Of a stretch of 64,000 bases of DNA, positions 23,814 through 37,748 are shown piece by piece. The notes beneath the pieces were generated by a model, which worked only from the letters and a program-made list of their open reading frames with translations, was not told the DNA's origin and searched no databases. Source of the DNA: Albugo candida (Eukaryota; Oomycota; Peronosporomycetes; Albuginales; Albuginaceae); NCBI GenBank assembly GCA_905220665.1, contig CAJNAR010000021.1, positions 1-64,000 of the forward strand, written 5' to 3'. The translations under genes and the position numbers were made by a program. Positions within the stretch are counted from its first letter, which is position 1, and every line of letters begins with the position of its first letter.

Positions 23814-25533
23814 TAAATGGATCGATAAAAGGGGAGACTTATGACGATATATATATTTATATAAGTTGGGAATCTTGATTCTACTAGCACGGCACCTTAT
23901 CGCCAGTTAGAGGTTCTACCTTTCGACTGAGAAAAAAGTCTGATTCATGAGCAAGTCAATGCAGGGTGCTCGATAATAAGATCTTGATGGTCGTCAATGG
24001 TTCGAGATCATGCAATACACCGAAGACCATTTTGGCTCTCCAATAAGCTGATCGCGATACATTTCTAATGTGTTTTCAACATATGCATTGCGGAGATAGT
24101 CAAAATCGCAGAGTAGATATTCATATTAATGCAACGCTTAGCAAAAGGCGTACTATTAGTAGCCTGAGACCAGATAGTCAAAGTAGCATCGTCCAGGTAG
24201 TCAACGAAGGAAGGAAAAATGTGATGATAGTGTTCAGGGGCTAAGGCCCTAGCTGTTGATGCTCGCTCCTCTGTTGAATTAATCCTGCTATATTGCCGCT
24301 TTACTCCAACATGTGGTCCAACAAATCGAAATGCACGACACGAAGCAGATACCTTCCGATTAGAGTCAATGAAGAAGAAGTCTAGAGCGTATGAATTAAG
24401 GTGTCGCGGAGAAATCAAACTACGCGATACTCCAAGGAGCCAGGATAGCTTTTGCGGGGTGTTGTAGTTGAGGCATACTTCAGCATCTCATCCTTGGCGT
24501 GCCTTGCGTACTAGTTGTGGGCCTTCGATTGTTTCGCTTCCGTGCCAGTCAGCATATTATCGTAATGGGACGAACAAAGTCGTTGTGAGTCAGCCTTACC
24601 GAATTTTTTTCACTTCCCATATTTTTGTGCCCGATAGTTGATGGCCATAAATTCTGAGGTTGCTTCTTTGATGAGTGCCACTTGGACATATCAATGTATA
24701 CGATTTCGCGCGTCATGCAGCACATCACTCAAACAAAGCCATATCGCATACGTTTCTGTGCAAATGAGATAATTTATCAGATCTTCGCAGAAGCAGCTAT
24801 GGAAATCATAGTTTTGAGTCCAATGGATTATTCTCAAAAGCTCAGAGCATGTTACAACATTGATAATCACCGTTTTAAGTAGTATTTCGTTCGCATCAGT
24901 TCTTAGAATGAAGTTGGTTCGGCTGTTAATGGAAAAGCCTGAGGAGGCGATATTACGTACGTAAAAAAACCTGGATGACTTTCCAAGTCGCTGAAAAGGT
25001 TTTGGAGCGGGTAGGCAACATCGATATCGAATCCTCTTGATCACAGATCTAATCAATTGATCGATTTTCACGTTGACAATACCGCACTATGATCTTGAGT
25101 ATCAGGAGGACAGTTTGTGAAATGCGAGTTCAAAGTAGAGTCCCCAAGAACCGCAGACATTTAATGTTGTCAAGATAAAATGATTGAGACTGCGAAACGC
25201 CAAGACGGGCAATGTTATAAGTAACAGAGACAACTAAAACGATTGTTCCGCCGATGCGATAGATCACAAGCCTTCATCGTGTGCGTCAAGTCACGAAAAC
25301 CTCATTTGATAATGAGTCAAAGGACTCTTGAGACTGGAATATTTTACAACTGGGAATTGATTTGATTACTGCTCTCATGTCTTCTGTCTTGACAAGGAGG
25401 GGGCTGAAAGTCGAGAGGCGAGGTGATAAAAAGCAGATGAATTAGTGTGAGCATAAAGATAGCAATGTTGTGGAAAATATTCGAGTTTTATAGGAAAGCA
25501 GTTGCGGGATATTTCTGTTGCGAGTCTATTGGT
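23814..25533. other. Gene-poor stretch, possible decayed coding sequence
   Basis: About 1.7 kb between the CTFxPxIN gene and the membrane protein gene. Two minus-strand frames of 117 and 126 codons (24,065-24,418 and 24,691-25,071) are longer than most chance frames here, but have no recognisable domain and no clear splice partners. They may be remnants of a mobile element or gene. No RNA gene or tandem repeat seen. Confidence 0.45.
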
Positions 25534-26613
25534 CTACTCTTCTGTATCATCCAAACTCAATTCTTCGATTTCTTCCTTGTCAACGTCGTCTTCATCGGCG
25601 TCGGACTTTTTGGCAAAATAAAGATCGTCGTCATCGCGATTATCTGCGCCTTTACTCGTTGAACTTTGTTCCGATCTCTTCACTCTTTTGAAGAGTCTAG
25701 GGACTTTATCGAGTGCGTTTAGTGAGATATCTGGGTCCACATACTTCTTGATAAAGTCTCTGACAGGCATATAATCGAAAATGTTGTCGTACACTTTTAC
25801 CGAAACACCTGATGGCGAGACTTGCTTTGATTCTTTCCGAAACAAGACCATGCGATGTGTATGTTCTTCGTATTGTGGTATCCCCATTTTATGTTCGTTC
25901 TCCTTCACAGATTCCAGGGACAGTTTGATTCGTCTCGAGTCAAGCCAAACAAACTGAGTATCTCGATTTGCATTCATCACCTTTTGCATCCACCGTCGTT
26001 CATAAGTCGTTAGTCTCCCCTGATTACTTCGAAGAACTAACACGCACACAACTTTCTCTAAACATTTCGATAGAAACTGAGAAGAGTTTCGAACTTGTAT
26101 CGCACGTTTTCTTATTTGTTTGAAGGCTCGCCTTATGAGACCTTTGCTCGACTGCAAATAATTCAAAAATATTTGCTCTGGTTTTTCTCCGTTAGACACC
26201 GTAAAGATAGTCGGTTGGATGGAAGAACGAATCTGGAAGCGATTTAGGACGGATTGTCTCGAAGAAGGGAATTTTTGGGTGCAGTCCATAACACCGACAG
26301 AACATTTCGAGTTCAGAGTTTTGGAAGCTTTATCGAATACTTCCGGAATCGGGTCATTCGGCTTGGCACATAACACCACCCAAGATTCATTTGAGAAGAA
26401 AACGCGTTGCATCATTACTTCATCGGTAGTTTCAATATGATGAACGTGTTCTTTCATCGACATATACTTGAGAATAGCACCTCCAAACAATGCGAGTATG
26501 ATTCCACACATTGCAGCCACCACGTACCAGTATTCTCGCCACATTCGATTCTTCATGAAAAGCTTAAATCCTTTCGCATCGCTTACATTGCCGGAAGACC
26601 GCTTACTTCGCAT
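25534..26613 (-). CDS. Single-pass membrane protein with thioredoxin-fold-like region
   Basis: 359 residues from ATG at 26,613. A hydrophobic segment at about residues 29-50 (YVVAAMCGIILALFGGAI) follows a basic N-terminus, suggesting a type II anchor. The following region (WVVLCAKPN... VGVMDC... PTIFTVSNG) resembles a thioredoxin fold without a CxxC pair, so redox activity is unlikely. The C-terminus is strongly acidic (DDDD, DEDDVDKEEIEE). The frame stays open upstream of the ATG for about 35 codons with plausible protein sequence (VVALLPNPVDLFSATRPI), so a 5' exon ending near 26,720 may be missing from this model. Family not firmly recognised. Confidence 0.65.
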   Translation of the reverse strand: MRSKRSSGNVSDAKGFKLFMKNRMWREYWYVVAAMCGIILALFGGAILKYMSMKEHVHHIETTDEVMMQRVFFSNESWVVLCAKPNDPIPEVFDKASKTLNSKCSVGVMDCTQKFPSSRQSVLNRFQIRSSIQPTIFTVSNGEKPEQIFLNYLQSSKGLIRRAFKQIRKRAIQVRNSSQFLSKCLEKVVCVLVLRSNQGRLTTYERRWMQKVMNANRDTQFVWLDSRRIKLSLESVKENEHKMGIPQYEEHTHRMVLFRKESKQVSPSGVSVKVYDNIFDYMPVRDFIKKYVDPDISLNALDKVPRLFKRVKRSEQSSTSKGADNRDDDDLYFAKKSDADEDDVDKEEIEELSLDDTEE

Positions 26614-26861
26614 ATTAATCGGACGTGTGGCTGAGAATAAGTCGACTGGATTGGGTAATAATGCTACGACTCTATCCGAAAGTCTAATCTGATCATCTCG
26701 TGGAATATCACATTATTTGCTGGTTTTCTACTTAGCTGTAGTAGGAATTTATACGGGTAGCATGGTGCAAGGCAAAGATCGTACGTGCAAGCAGGACCTT
26801 GTATCATCAAGGTGGAAAGGGTGAGATTTACTTAATGTTAAAGCGAAACGAAGTGTGTATA

Positions 26862-28056
26862 TCAGACCGGCCAATGTCGTTGTAAAATTTGGAATAATCC
26901 ATTTGGATTATCAACGTGCACCCAGTGACCAGCCTTGGGTAGAACGTGACGATACACTCCGTTTGGTTTGACCGTTTCGAATCGTTTTATCACTTCGCTT
27001 GTCCACATCTTATTTTTCTCCGCTTGGACAAAATGTACCTCAGCATTGTTCGCACAGAGACTGGGATCGGATAAGGTTGGCCATAGATCCAGAGTACGAA
27101 AAGATTCAAAGAGCTTTTCTACTACAGGGATATCCATCTTCCACTCATACTGTTCTGGATTGTGCGGCATCACGCGCAGGTTTGTCGAAAGCCATTGCGC
27201 CAAGCTTATATCGAGCCCACGCACTTGAAGCTCTTTGATTAATTCACCCTTGGAATGGATTGGTAGTTGGATGGATGTCAATATTTCCAAAACCTTGTCA
27301 ACAGAAGAATTCAAACTTTGCTGAACTTCGCATTGCTCTCCTGAAAGTAAACGCAGCGTGACATCGGGTGTTCGCTGAACTGTATGCACATACTTACTTG
27401 CTCCTGGCAAAACATCGAGTATCCACGACTGCTTTGGGTATGAGCGTCCTTCGAATTTGCACAATTCTAAGAGAGATAGCGCCACTTTTCCCCCAAATGA
27501 ATGACCAATTATTGCTTGAGGACGGACGCCAATTTCATCCGTGAGGCTCCTACAATTCGGTCTTCAACACATTTTCTAAAACTGGGAACCCGTATTCACT
27601 AACATCACATCTTTTGCACAAGCTTGGACAGAGTGGGGTTCTGCGTATGATAGCGAATCACCGTGACCTGATTGACAGGAGCATATTTATAAACACTCCA
27701 AATAAATGCATAAAAACCTCTCAAATCCACGGGAATAAATTGCCACGTCGGAAATGCTTGAGCGAGTCTAAAAAGCCATTATACATCGTATATTTTCTGC
27801 ATACATTGCTACTAACTTGGAGGCAAAAGTTCTCCAATTCAATTTATTTCCTACGACAGAGTTTACGTAATTGTAAAATGTGTGAGTGGTTAACAATACC
27901 GAGAATTCCATGAAGGATAAAGGCTGTATTATATTTTGATTGATCCAAATTGGATGCATTTCGATCATCTTTGAAAATTCGATATGACAGCGTTGTTTTA
28001 GTGCTATAAGGACGCCTGAATGCACTTTGAATTGCATGGTACCGATACGACCACAT
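26862..28056 (-). CDS. Mitochondrial alpha/beta hydrolase, ABHD11 type
   Basis: Five exons: 28056-27900, 27850-27817, 27767-27718, 27667-27604 and 27549-26862 (993 nt, 330 aa). Introns are 49, 49, 50 and 54 nt, all GT-AG. The joined protein has the oxyanion region FILHGILG, NWRTFASKLAQ, VDLRGHGDS, the nucleophile elbow IGHSFGG and a C-terminal catalytic His in AGHWVHVDNP; this order matches ABHD11. The ATG at 28,056 gives an N-terminus rich in Arg and Ser and without acidic residues (MWSYRYHAIQSAFRRPY), a typical mitochondrial presequence, so I prefer it over the in-frame ATG 26 codons upstream. ABHD11 in animals acts in the mitochondrial matrix and protects the 2-oxoglutarate dehydrogenase complex; the oomycete substrate is unknown. 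Confidence 0.85.
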
Positions 28057-28444
28057 GATAAAGGGTGGTACTAAAGCGGTTTTGTAATGTAAGACGATGT
28101 GGATATATATGTCGATCAGTAAGAGCGATTTCATGATTGCAAATTGTCAGTATCGAAGCGAAATAGCGTTCAAAATATATTTTACTATTTGAGTCACGGA
28201 ATATATATTTATGAGCCACAAAGCGGGTGAGCCGTAAAATTGTTTCATGTGAGTTGATCGCCGTACCAATTCGAAACGATTACTGCGTGTATGACCGACT
28301 GCAACCTTGATTCTTCAACTTTCTGCTGATTGACGAAAAGGTGGTGTAAAAAGATGAGATATGAGGCGTGTTGTCGTCAGGCATTTACACTTGTCTTAAT
28401 AAGTCTTCTTCATCGATTGTCTACAGACAGAGAATGAGTCAGAG
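28057..28444. other. Intergenic region
   Basis: 388 bp between the hydrolase start and the Myb gene stop, both on the minus strand. It must hold the hydrolase promoter. No clear TATA box or other element recognised. Confidence 0.5.
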
Positions 28445-30498
28445 TCAGGCGTAAGAGATGTACTGTGCCTGTGGCTGCCGAAGCTGTTGAGCATTGGGGG
28501 AAGGTATCGAGTGAAATACAGATGGCGTCATGGAAGTCGATCTGTTTGTGGATTGAAAAACATTTGTATGTTTCATGTGCTCTTGATGTTCGTAAAATCG
28601 TGACGTATCATGGGAATGATCATTTTCCATGATATAAGGCTCAGTACTTGTACCAAACATATCTTGCTGTGACTGACGAAAAGGCTGCTACAAAAGCCAG
28701 AACGTGAGCAGATTCATAGGAACTCAGTAATAGAACTACCTGACTATAACTGGAATATTGATGAGCAATGTGAGGCGGAACCTCATGGAACTCCCCATGC
28801 ACTGTAGACTGGTCTTGTCGATTCATGTTCACCATCGTGTCTGCAATGTTTGAAGTCATCGGCATCCCAGAAGAGTAACATACGTCAGAATTGTAATGTG
28901 GCGTGGGAACTTCTGCCAACGAAGCACCTCGAAACAATCGGGCTGTTACTGAAACGGGACTATCTTTAATGTATGGTTCGCGAAGTGCCAGATCCTGATA
29001 AGTAACTATGATATAAATATGAGATGGATTATAGTTCGTTGCTTGAAGCTATTTACCACGACGAGAATGCATAGGAATGGGATGAACCCGGTGGATTGAT
29101 TGACGATCTTCACCATGATGCATTTGTGACTCCTGTATTGTTGGATCTACATGTATAGAGCTGACTCAAGCTCTCACAAATTTGGGTGTTAGTACCTGGA
29201 GGTAATGGGTACAGGTGTTCTGGCGGATATTGACAATACGAATAATCGGCTGAATGGGAGTACATGGAAATAGAAGGGGAGGATGTATTTGACTCTGTAT
29301 ACGATCTGTGCGGAAGAGCGTAAGAGTTTGCCATTTGAGAGACAGCGAGCTGTGACATCGGAGTGTAGCTATTTCGAAAGCGCTGTGGGTTTTCCATCGA
29401 CATGTAATTGTACTTGTCGTCTGATGTGGATGCTTCCACATTATTTTGGTGTGGATTCACTGACATTTCGGACGGTTGCATCATGCTAGTACCAGGATAT
29501 ACGAGTGCCGAGTTACGATAACTGATACCATGACATTGTGGTGAAGGAGTTTCCTGGAATATAATTTAGTTTGTCGAGAGTTCGGAAATCGGACTTTTCA
29601 CGCACATGAGTGGCTTCGTTGTGAAATCCATTGGTCATAGGCACATAATCGTTGCATTCGATGGCTTCGATCATTGGTCGTGAGGAAGCTTGCTGGTGGG
29701 CTTTATACTGCGGACTCGCTCCGACAGGAGAGCCTGTATCACTCGATCGAGCTTTGACTTCTCTAAATCCATTCTTCTTCCGCATAGATTGGCGCTGCAT
29801 TCGACGCATCGTCGAATAAAAGCGATTTTTAATTGCATTATCGGTACTATCGCATATATACAGCAATTAATTCGGAAACCAGAGTGTATAGAAAATGTAT
29901 AGTACCGTCCCGGTAACATTTTGGATATTTCAGCCCATTGATTGCCAACGTTTTTATGACATTCAAAAATGATATAATCCTCTTCGGCGGTCCACGCATC
30001 CTTTCGTACAGAAGGATTCAAATGATTGTGCCATCTGATTCAACAGATATGATAATGAGACAGTCCGAGTGACAATAAATCTTCAAGTACCGTTCTCTGC
30101 ATTGTTTTCCGACCCGGCCTGGCAGATGCATTGCAATCAAGGACCACCGTTTAGCTCCATACTGTCTGACCAAATGCATCAATTGCTCATTTTCTTCTCT
30201 CGTCCATGGCCGTTTGCTGTTATTCGCATCAATTTTTTGTTTGCTTTTATCCTCAAATGCATTCTGATCATCAAATATTTGCTCTGTATCAAACGGATCA
30301 CTCTATACAATAATCAAATGAAACATACGAGAGTTTTTATTGGCTCTCCGAATAATAGAACGAAAAAAGGATGCAAACCATTGAGTCGTTTCGAATTGAG
30401 TTGGCTTCTGGAACGGATGAAAGATTTGGACTTGAAAAGACGTGGATAGAATCTATCTCGTGCTCGTCGACATGTAACATCTCAAGCTTTTGACTCAT
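28445..30498 (-). CDS. R2R3-type Myb transcription factor
   Basis: Eight exons: 30498-30379, 30302-30091, 30034-29906, 29846-29606, 29553-29196, 29146-29057, 29005-28740, 28687-28445 (1,659 nt, 552 aa). Introns 49-76 nt. Two adjacent Myb repeats sit in exons 2-4: R2 has W-W-W spacing (RPWTREENEQL, AKRWSLIAMHL, CRERWHNHL) and R3 has DAWTAEEDYII, GNQWAEISKML and a Phe in place of the third Trp (KNRFYSTMRR). An intron interrupts each repeat just before its third helix end. The remaining 350 residues are Ser/Gln/His/Tyr-rich, a likely activation region. It would bind AAC-type sites in nuclear DNA. Start uncertain: an in-frame ATG at 30,549 would add 17 residues. It shares a divergent 5' region with DHFR-TS. 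Confidence 0.85.
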
Positions 30499-31285
30499 CG
30501 CTTTTTCTCTGCAATGTACGTAAGTTTGTCTTGTAGCTACTTTGAACAAAAAAGCATCTCAAAATCATGATCAAAATGACAGTTTCTGCAGCAATCACCT
30601 TAAGTCTGATAAACTCGAACCTTTTTTTAACTCTATTCTTTTTTCTTTTTTGTTGCGTAGTGTCTATGACAAACAATATTCCAACCGCGCACGTTTCACT
30701 CTATCAGATTTGATGCCACGACAGACGGAAGATAGGATACAAAAACGCGTCGGTAAAAGATTTTGTACGTTACGGCCGAGCAAACTTGACGGAGGCTACA
30801 CACATTGGATCAGATTTTCTTTCTTTTTTTCGTAAGAAAAAATAAATTACAAGATTTCGTGTACTCGGAAAGGTCTTCATGTGGAATATGGATCGGTTTC
30901 AAATTTCTTTTGATCTCAATTTGTTACCCGTTACTGATCGATCCTGTTGATAGTATTGGATTTGGGTTATTTAAGTGCAGGTGGGTCGACGTGCTGCTGA
31001 TAAACCCAAAAGACGAGTTTATGGAAACTTCGGAAAGATGTAATTTATGGTTTCGCCTTTGACATTCTATTATACATCGTCGTGTTTTGGTAGAAAACGT
31101 TACAGAAACGCTCCTACATAAATAATGTAAACATACAGTGTTCTTTGTTGAGCCGTAACTGACAATGTCTAGAAACAGTACTTGGAAACAGTCGGCCTTT
31201 CGAGATACGGTTGTGTGTACCATCGTGAGTAAACGTTCAGTACATTTGAAAACCTTATATATCATTTGAAACATAACTGATACAA
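30499..31285. promoter_or_regulatory. Divergent 5' region between Myb and DHFR-TS genes
   Basis: 787 bp separating two genes read outward. AT-rich with T- and A-runs near 30,590-30,660 and 30,815-30,850. Short open frames here look like chance. No binding site can be assigned with confidence. Confidence 0.5.
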
Positions 31286-32946
<1,661 letters not shown>

Positions 32947-33077
32947 GATGACATGCACACGCAAACTGCCTGTCGTTTTACAGCGATATTTATAGCGGGC
33001 GTTATTTAGAAACAAGCAAATATTTGTTGACAAAATTGACTGTTATTCAAATAAAAAGCACTAATAATCGCAATTGA

Positions 33078-35891
33078 ATGACGAAAATGGAAGATGCTGA
33101 TGTTTTTTCGCCAGAGCATTCGGATGATAACAATACGGAGCAATTGAGCACAATTAACGGCGACAAAATTAATTGGAAATCAAAATATTGGAAACAAGTT
33201 CAAGTATGTTTGTGTCACTACCTCATCATGCCATCATATTCATTTTGAATGTTCAGGTCAACCAGGAGCTGGCAAGACGTCTTAAAGTACGTGGAAGGGG
33301 AAAATGGCGAGAAACGGTCTGATGTCTCACTTTAGGAAGCTAGGAAATCCTACGCGGACGGAGCGACTCAAAAGCGTCTCAATTGCAGAAACTGCGCTAC
33401 ATTGCAAAGCGAAATTCAGTATCTTTCCTCGCTACTTCACAAACGCGGTGGACCTCAAATGGATGCATATAAACCGTTCTCAGAGGAAGATTTCAATCAG
33501 AAATCTGTAAAAGTAGCTATATCCAAAAGTCAACGCCGAAATAGCAATATTATTGTGCGCTTTCGCACTGGTGATATTCGAAATTGCGACGATTTGAATC
33601 AGCAAATATCGGACATCGAATCGGTGGACATGAGTGCTCTATCGGCTCAACTGCTCGAAAAATGTGAAAATGCCAATTTTCTGACTCGATCAGCTCCTTT
33701 AGAAGAAGATAAGAGAACACCCATTCACTCATTGCAACGATCCTCGGAAAATACGTTCACGAAGAAGACATCGTATCGATCGCTCCCACCACCTCCTATT
33801 GCGATTCCGCACTTCCATTCCAGCGATTCGGAAACGCAGGCCAACTTCATCGAACAAGCTGTTATCGTCGCAACTCCGCTGGCGGCACCTTTATCGGTAG
33901 TTTCTCCAACGCGAATCATTTCTCCAAGCAATATTTTAGCTGGCGTTAAAAATCTAACAACTCGATCTCAAGCCGCTGACATCAGTCGAACACATACCGT
34001 CCCGGAAGAATCGAAAGTTCCAACGGCGTTGCCTCGTTGTTTAGAAACGGACTCGCCTTCCATGACATCTTCTGCAGAAATTGAAATGTCAGCAATGACA
34101 ATGTCTGCATTTCTAGATGGAAGAAATAATGACAAGAGAAAAAGCGATCTTCGCATATCGATTCCCTCACCCACAAATGGATCACAGAACGGATCCACAG
34201 CGTCCGGTAAACGAAATTGGATCTCACATCTCATCCCACATCGATTTCGATCGCCCACAGCGTCCTCGGGCTCCAGCGGTTCTTTCGAGAAAATACCATT
34301 ATCACCAACTGCGGCAGCAAAAGAGCCACAAGGCCCAAAAATCGTCAGCATGTACCCACACAACTTCGGCCGCAATTGTAAAGATATCGAAGGTCTGACG
34401 GAGCTGTGCTTTCCACTCGGTGATTCACCTTCATCTGTAACTCAAGCTCAATGGGATTTTTCTCCCAAGAATCTCAAACGACTATTCCAAGAAAGACATC
34501 AAAGTATCTGTCAGTTAGATGCGACCTTTGTCCTGCTTCTGCCCGATTCAGTCGACGCCAATCGCGTCACGTACGCAATTTGCATGATAACACCAATTCT
34601 CAGCGATGAAGAAGAGCGTCGAGTACTAAAATTAACCAAGGGAGACGCCACAGACGGACAAAAGGAGAGGCAGCTGTCACTTCCACGTCAATGCTGCGTG
34701 TGTTTGCTGACGAAATGGCCATTCTTCAAGCTATATTTCAAGGTTTTGTACGGAATTGCTGCAGTTTGGGATACTAGAAAGCGTCAGCTGATTGCCAATT
34801 TGGAGTCAACTCCGACTCACGACAACGCTCAGGAGAAGAATTGGCTGGCTTGGAGTGATTTTGTCGATATATTTGAGCAAAGTATGCAGCGTTTGCGCGA
34901 ATTGCAGCTTCCGCGCATGGGTGCGTGGAGTAATTTAGATTTCTTTTCTGATATGACGCAAAACAAGTGGCCTGCAATCGCTTTCCATCGATCTCACACG
35001 CAGTCATTTGCAGCCGAACGCCATGAATTAATGCTTCAATATTCCGCTCCAACTTTATTTTCTACACTTTCGATGGACCAAATCGCATTTTTGCTTGGAT
35101 GTCTCTGTTGTGAACTCAAAGTTTTGCTTGTGTCTCAACATGTGCATATCGTCAGCGCTTGCGTCCTGGCATTTGCGACACTTTTACATCCATTACAATG
35201 GGCTGGACCGATCGTGACAGTCCTTCCTTCGCGTTTTGCCGAAGATTTGTTGGATGCGCCAGTGCCGCTACTGGCAGGTCGGGTGTCTTCATTTCAAAAG
35301 TGTATGGAGAATGGTCCATTGCCGATATCACCGACCATTTCCACGTCCCGGAATACTTCATCTTCGCCGAGACAATTAGACCAAGACGAAATACAAACAG
35401 TGCCATTTTCGACGCTTTTACGACCGATGAAAGGCGTCATTGAGATGAATTTGGATCATAATACACTTTGTATGCATCAAGACGATCTCTTACAATATCA
35501 CAAATTCAAACTCCCGGGATGCGACGCGCTTGTGCACGACGTACATTCCGCCTCAAAGCAGTTATTTGGAAAACAGCGGAAGAATTCTTTGGAATTCCCA
35601 AACGTGATGCAAAGTGAAGCGTGTGATCAGATTATACTCAAAATCCGGGAGCAGATCGAGGCAATTTGTCTGCTAGCTATGACGCTATCTTCGTCTTCCT
35701 GCGCATTGGTACAACACGTTTGCGAAGAAACTGCGCGGAGAGAACCATTGATGGAAAACGTGCCAAAACATCATCTTGTGCATCGTCGGTCTAGCGAGTC
35801 GGTCATCGAATATGTACGCAGATTCCAAGAGACACAAATGTTTAGCACTTACAAAAATAGTTTGCATGATGAGGAGGTGGAAACGGGCTAA
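33078..35891 (+). CDS. DENN-domain protein, probable Rab GTPase exchange factor
   Basis: Three exons: 33078-33203, 33257-33286 (only 30 nt), 33336-35891 (903 aa). Introns 53 and 49 nt. The N-terminal 90 residues include a short cysteine pair (LNCRNCATLQSEI) followed by probable coiled coil. Residues 95-375 are Ser/Pro/Thr-rich and disordered. An upstream-DENN region begins about residue 387 (SMYPHNFGR, LDATFVLLLPD, CVCLLTKWPFFKLYFKVL). The core DENN follows at about 630-720 (LLGCLCCELKVLLVSQHVHI, LHPLQWAGPIVTVLPSRF, DAPVPLLAGRV). The tripartite pattern is that of DENN proteins, which load GTP on Rabs in membrane traffic. The target Rab cannot be inferred. Starts only 131 bp after the DHFR-TS stop. 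Confidence 0.88.
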
Positions 35892-35966
35892 CATTGTAAT
35901 TTGATGAGTGATTATGATATTTCCATATGTTGTGCGACTTGATTAGTAATTCAAATCAAAAGCGCC

Positions 35967-37500
35967 ATGAGCGCAATCAATCTGACCTCGATCGAAGTGC
36001 AGTTGCAGCAGATAGAGGACGGAATAACGCGCGTACAAGAGGAAGAAGTTGAGGCTCAAGAAGAAGAAGAAGAAGAAGAAGTACGTTACCTGGAAGTGGA
36101 TTGTAGAGTGTAATTGCTTCGTAACCATCAATGTCCGCGTAATAGATCGAATTGTATTCGGCGGAATCGTATTCTCAATATCGCCAAGCAAGTCCGTACA
36201 AGTACAAACGCTTGTTTTGATCAGCGCATTATTTGAAGAACTTACACGCTGACGAAAGGTAGTAATAAATCGCCCACGAGCCCTCGACGATGTGTATCTC
36301 GCGAATTGATAGAGCAGGCTCCCAAACTATCCATGAAAGTATGAAAGTATGATTCGAGTGAAAGATTGAAGCCTAATGATACTGTTTGTTCAACAGAATC
36401 GATACCATGAGGCTGCAGCCGTGCCACATCCTTTCCAAGTCTTTTATCTGCTGCAAGCGATTGAAAAATCTATCCAGGTCGGAGCTTTATTGACACCAAG
36501 CTTGTACCTTCCAAAAGAGATTTGGCAGCAGCATCACGCACGTCTTGCTGGAACCTCTTTGAAGGCTCAAGTGCTGCAAATCTTGAAGCAAGCTTTTGAT
36601 CGAATAAACGTATGTCGAATCGGACTAGTGAAAGAGTTCGCTTGCTGATTTGATGCTCGCAGGTTACGCTGCCCTTGGTAACGGAAAGCAATATTTCTGA
36701 ATTTTCCGTTGCGCTCTCAGCGTTTTTGAGAGTGGCAAATGCGCAGCGACTCGTCTTGACCAGATCGTTTCCTTTTCTGGTCCCAGAAGCTGTCCAAGGC
36801 TCTAAAGTTGATAACATGCGAACAGACAATGTACGTCTTTGTCCATCGGACGATAAGTGATGCGTTATAGCTCCCTGTGAAACAGCCAGAAAACCAAAGC
36901 AGTACGGATACTGCTCAAACGATCGGCAAATTGACAAATTTGGCATTTGGATTTGGAAGGATAATAAAGAGGCAAGCCATTGCTGCAGTCGAACGTGTTG
37001 GTGCTGCTCCAACTGTATCCGTGTAAGTAAACAATTGATCGATTTTTCGTTGATGTGAAAGTCTGAGTGTAAATCTTGATAGACCGCAGCATGAGCTAGA
37101 AGAGTATGCAGCCTCATTGTGTTCTTTCATTAGCACCATCCGAAACGTTGGTGCGATAATCACGCGTGAAATTGATAGCGACACATCAGCGTTCTCACTT
37201 ATGCTGATAGAGTCATTAGTTGGCGTGAAAGCCATTAATATTGATGCAGAAAGCCTCAAAGATCGTCAGAAATTTTCACCTCGACTGGATGCTTCAACGC
37301 TAGACAATCTGAGGAGTCTAGGTACGATTGCAATGTACCTTTGGCTCATCTTTTCTGACACTCGAAAAAAAGCATTCTTTCTCGACGAAGTGGTTTGTGA
37401 GATTGTACTACGCGATACATCTGTTCTTTTGGAGACATATATCCGTAGTATGACGCGCCAATTTGGCGATTTTACATTCGAATACGCAACACAATCGTAA
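35967..37500 (+). CDS. Uncharacterised helical protein, eight exons
   Basis: Exons: 35967-36080, 36146-36191, 36225-36258, 36313-36346, 36397-36609, 36663-36830, 36871-37022, 37083-37500 (1,179 nt, 392 aa). I do not recognise the family. The N-terminus is a likely coiled coil (VQLQQIEDGITRVQEEEVEA) running into a Glu run encoded by a GAA microsatellite that ends exactly at the first splice donor. The rest looks alpha-helical and soluble: HPFQVFYLLQAIEKSIQVG, LAFGFGRIIKRQAIAAVERV, LGTIAMYLWLIFSDTRKKAF. No signal peptide or clear membrane span. Intron 2 would be only 33 nt, so the order of exons 2-4 is the weakest part of the model, although the frame closes correctly. Other introns are 40-65 nt. 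Confidence 0.7.
36058..36081. repeat. (AAG)8 microsatellite at a splice donor
   Basis: An uninterrupted AAG run that encodes poly-Glu at the end of exon 1 and supplies the first G of the GTACGT donor. Length changes here would alter the Glu run without shifting the frame. Confidence 0.9.
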
Positions 37501-37748
37501 GCGCTAATTCAATGTTTCCTTTGGATAATGCTTCCCTTTTTTTATCCAATCGTTGACACCTGCTCGGTAGTATACTGCTAGCAATACCGGTTTATACCTT
37601 AATGTTATTGACAGAACGCTTAAAAGTAAAAAAGAGAGAATCAAATGCGAATTTGCTGATCATTTCTCTATTTGTAGCCAAAATAATCGAGAAAATCTTC
37701 CGGTAATCTCACACCTTGGACCATATACAAGCACTTGTCGCCCCATTT

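Noticed and set aside
24065..24418. 117-codon minus-strand frame as a gene
   Set aside because: No domain, no splice partner and stops on both sides. Kept only as possible decayed sequence.
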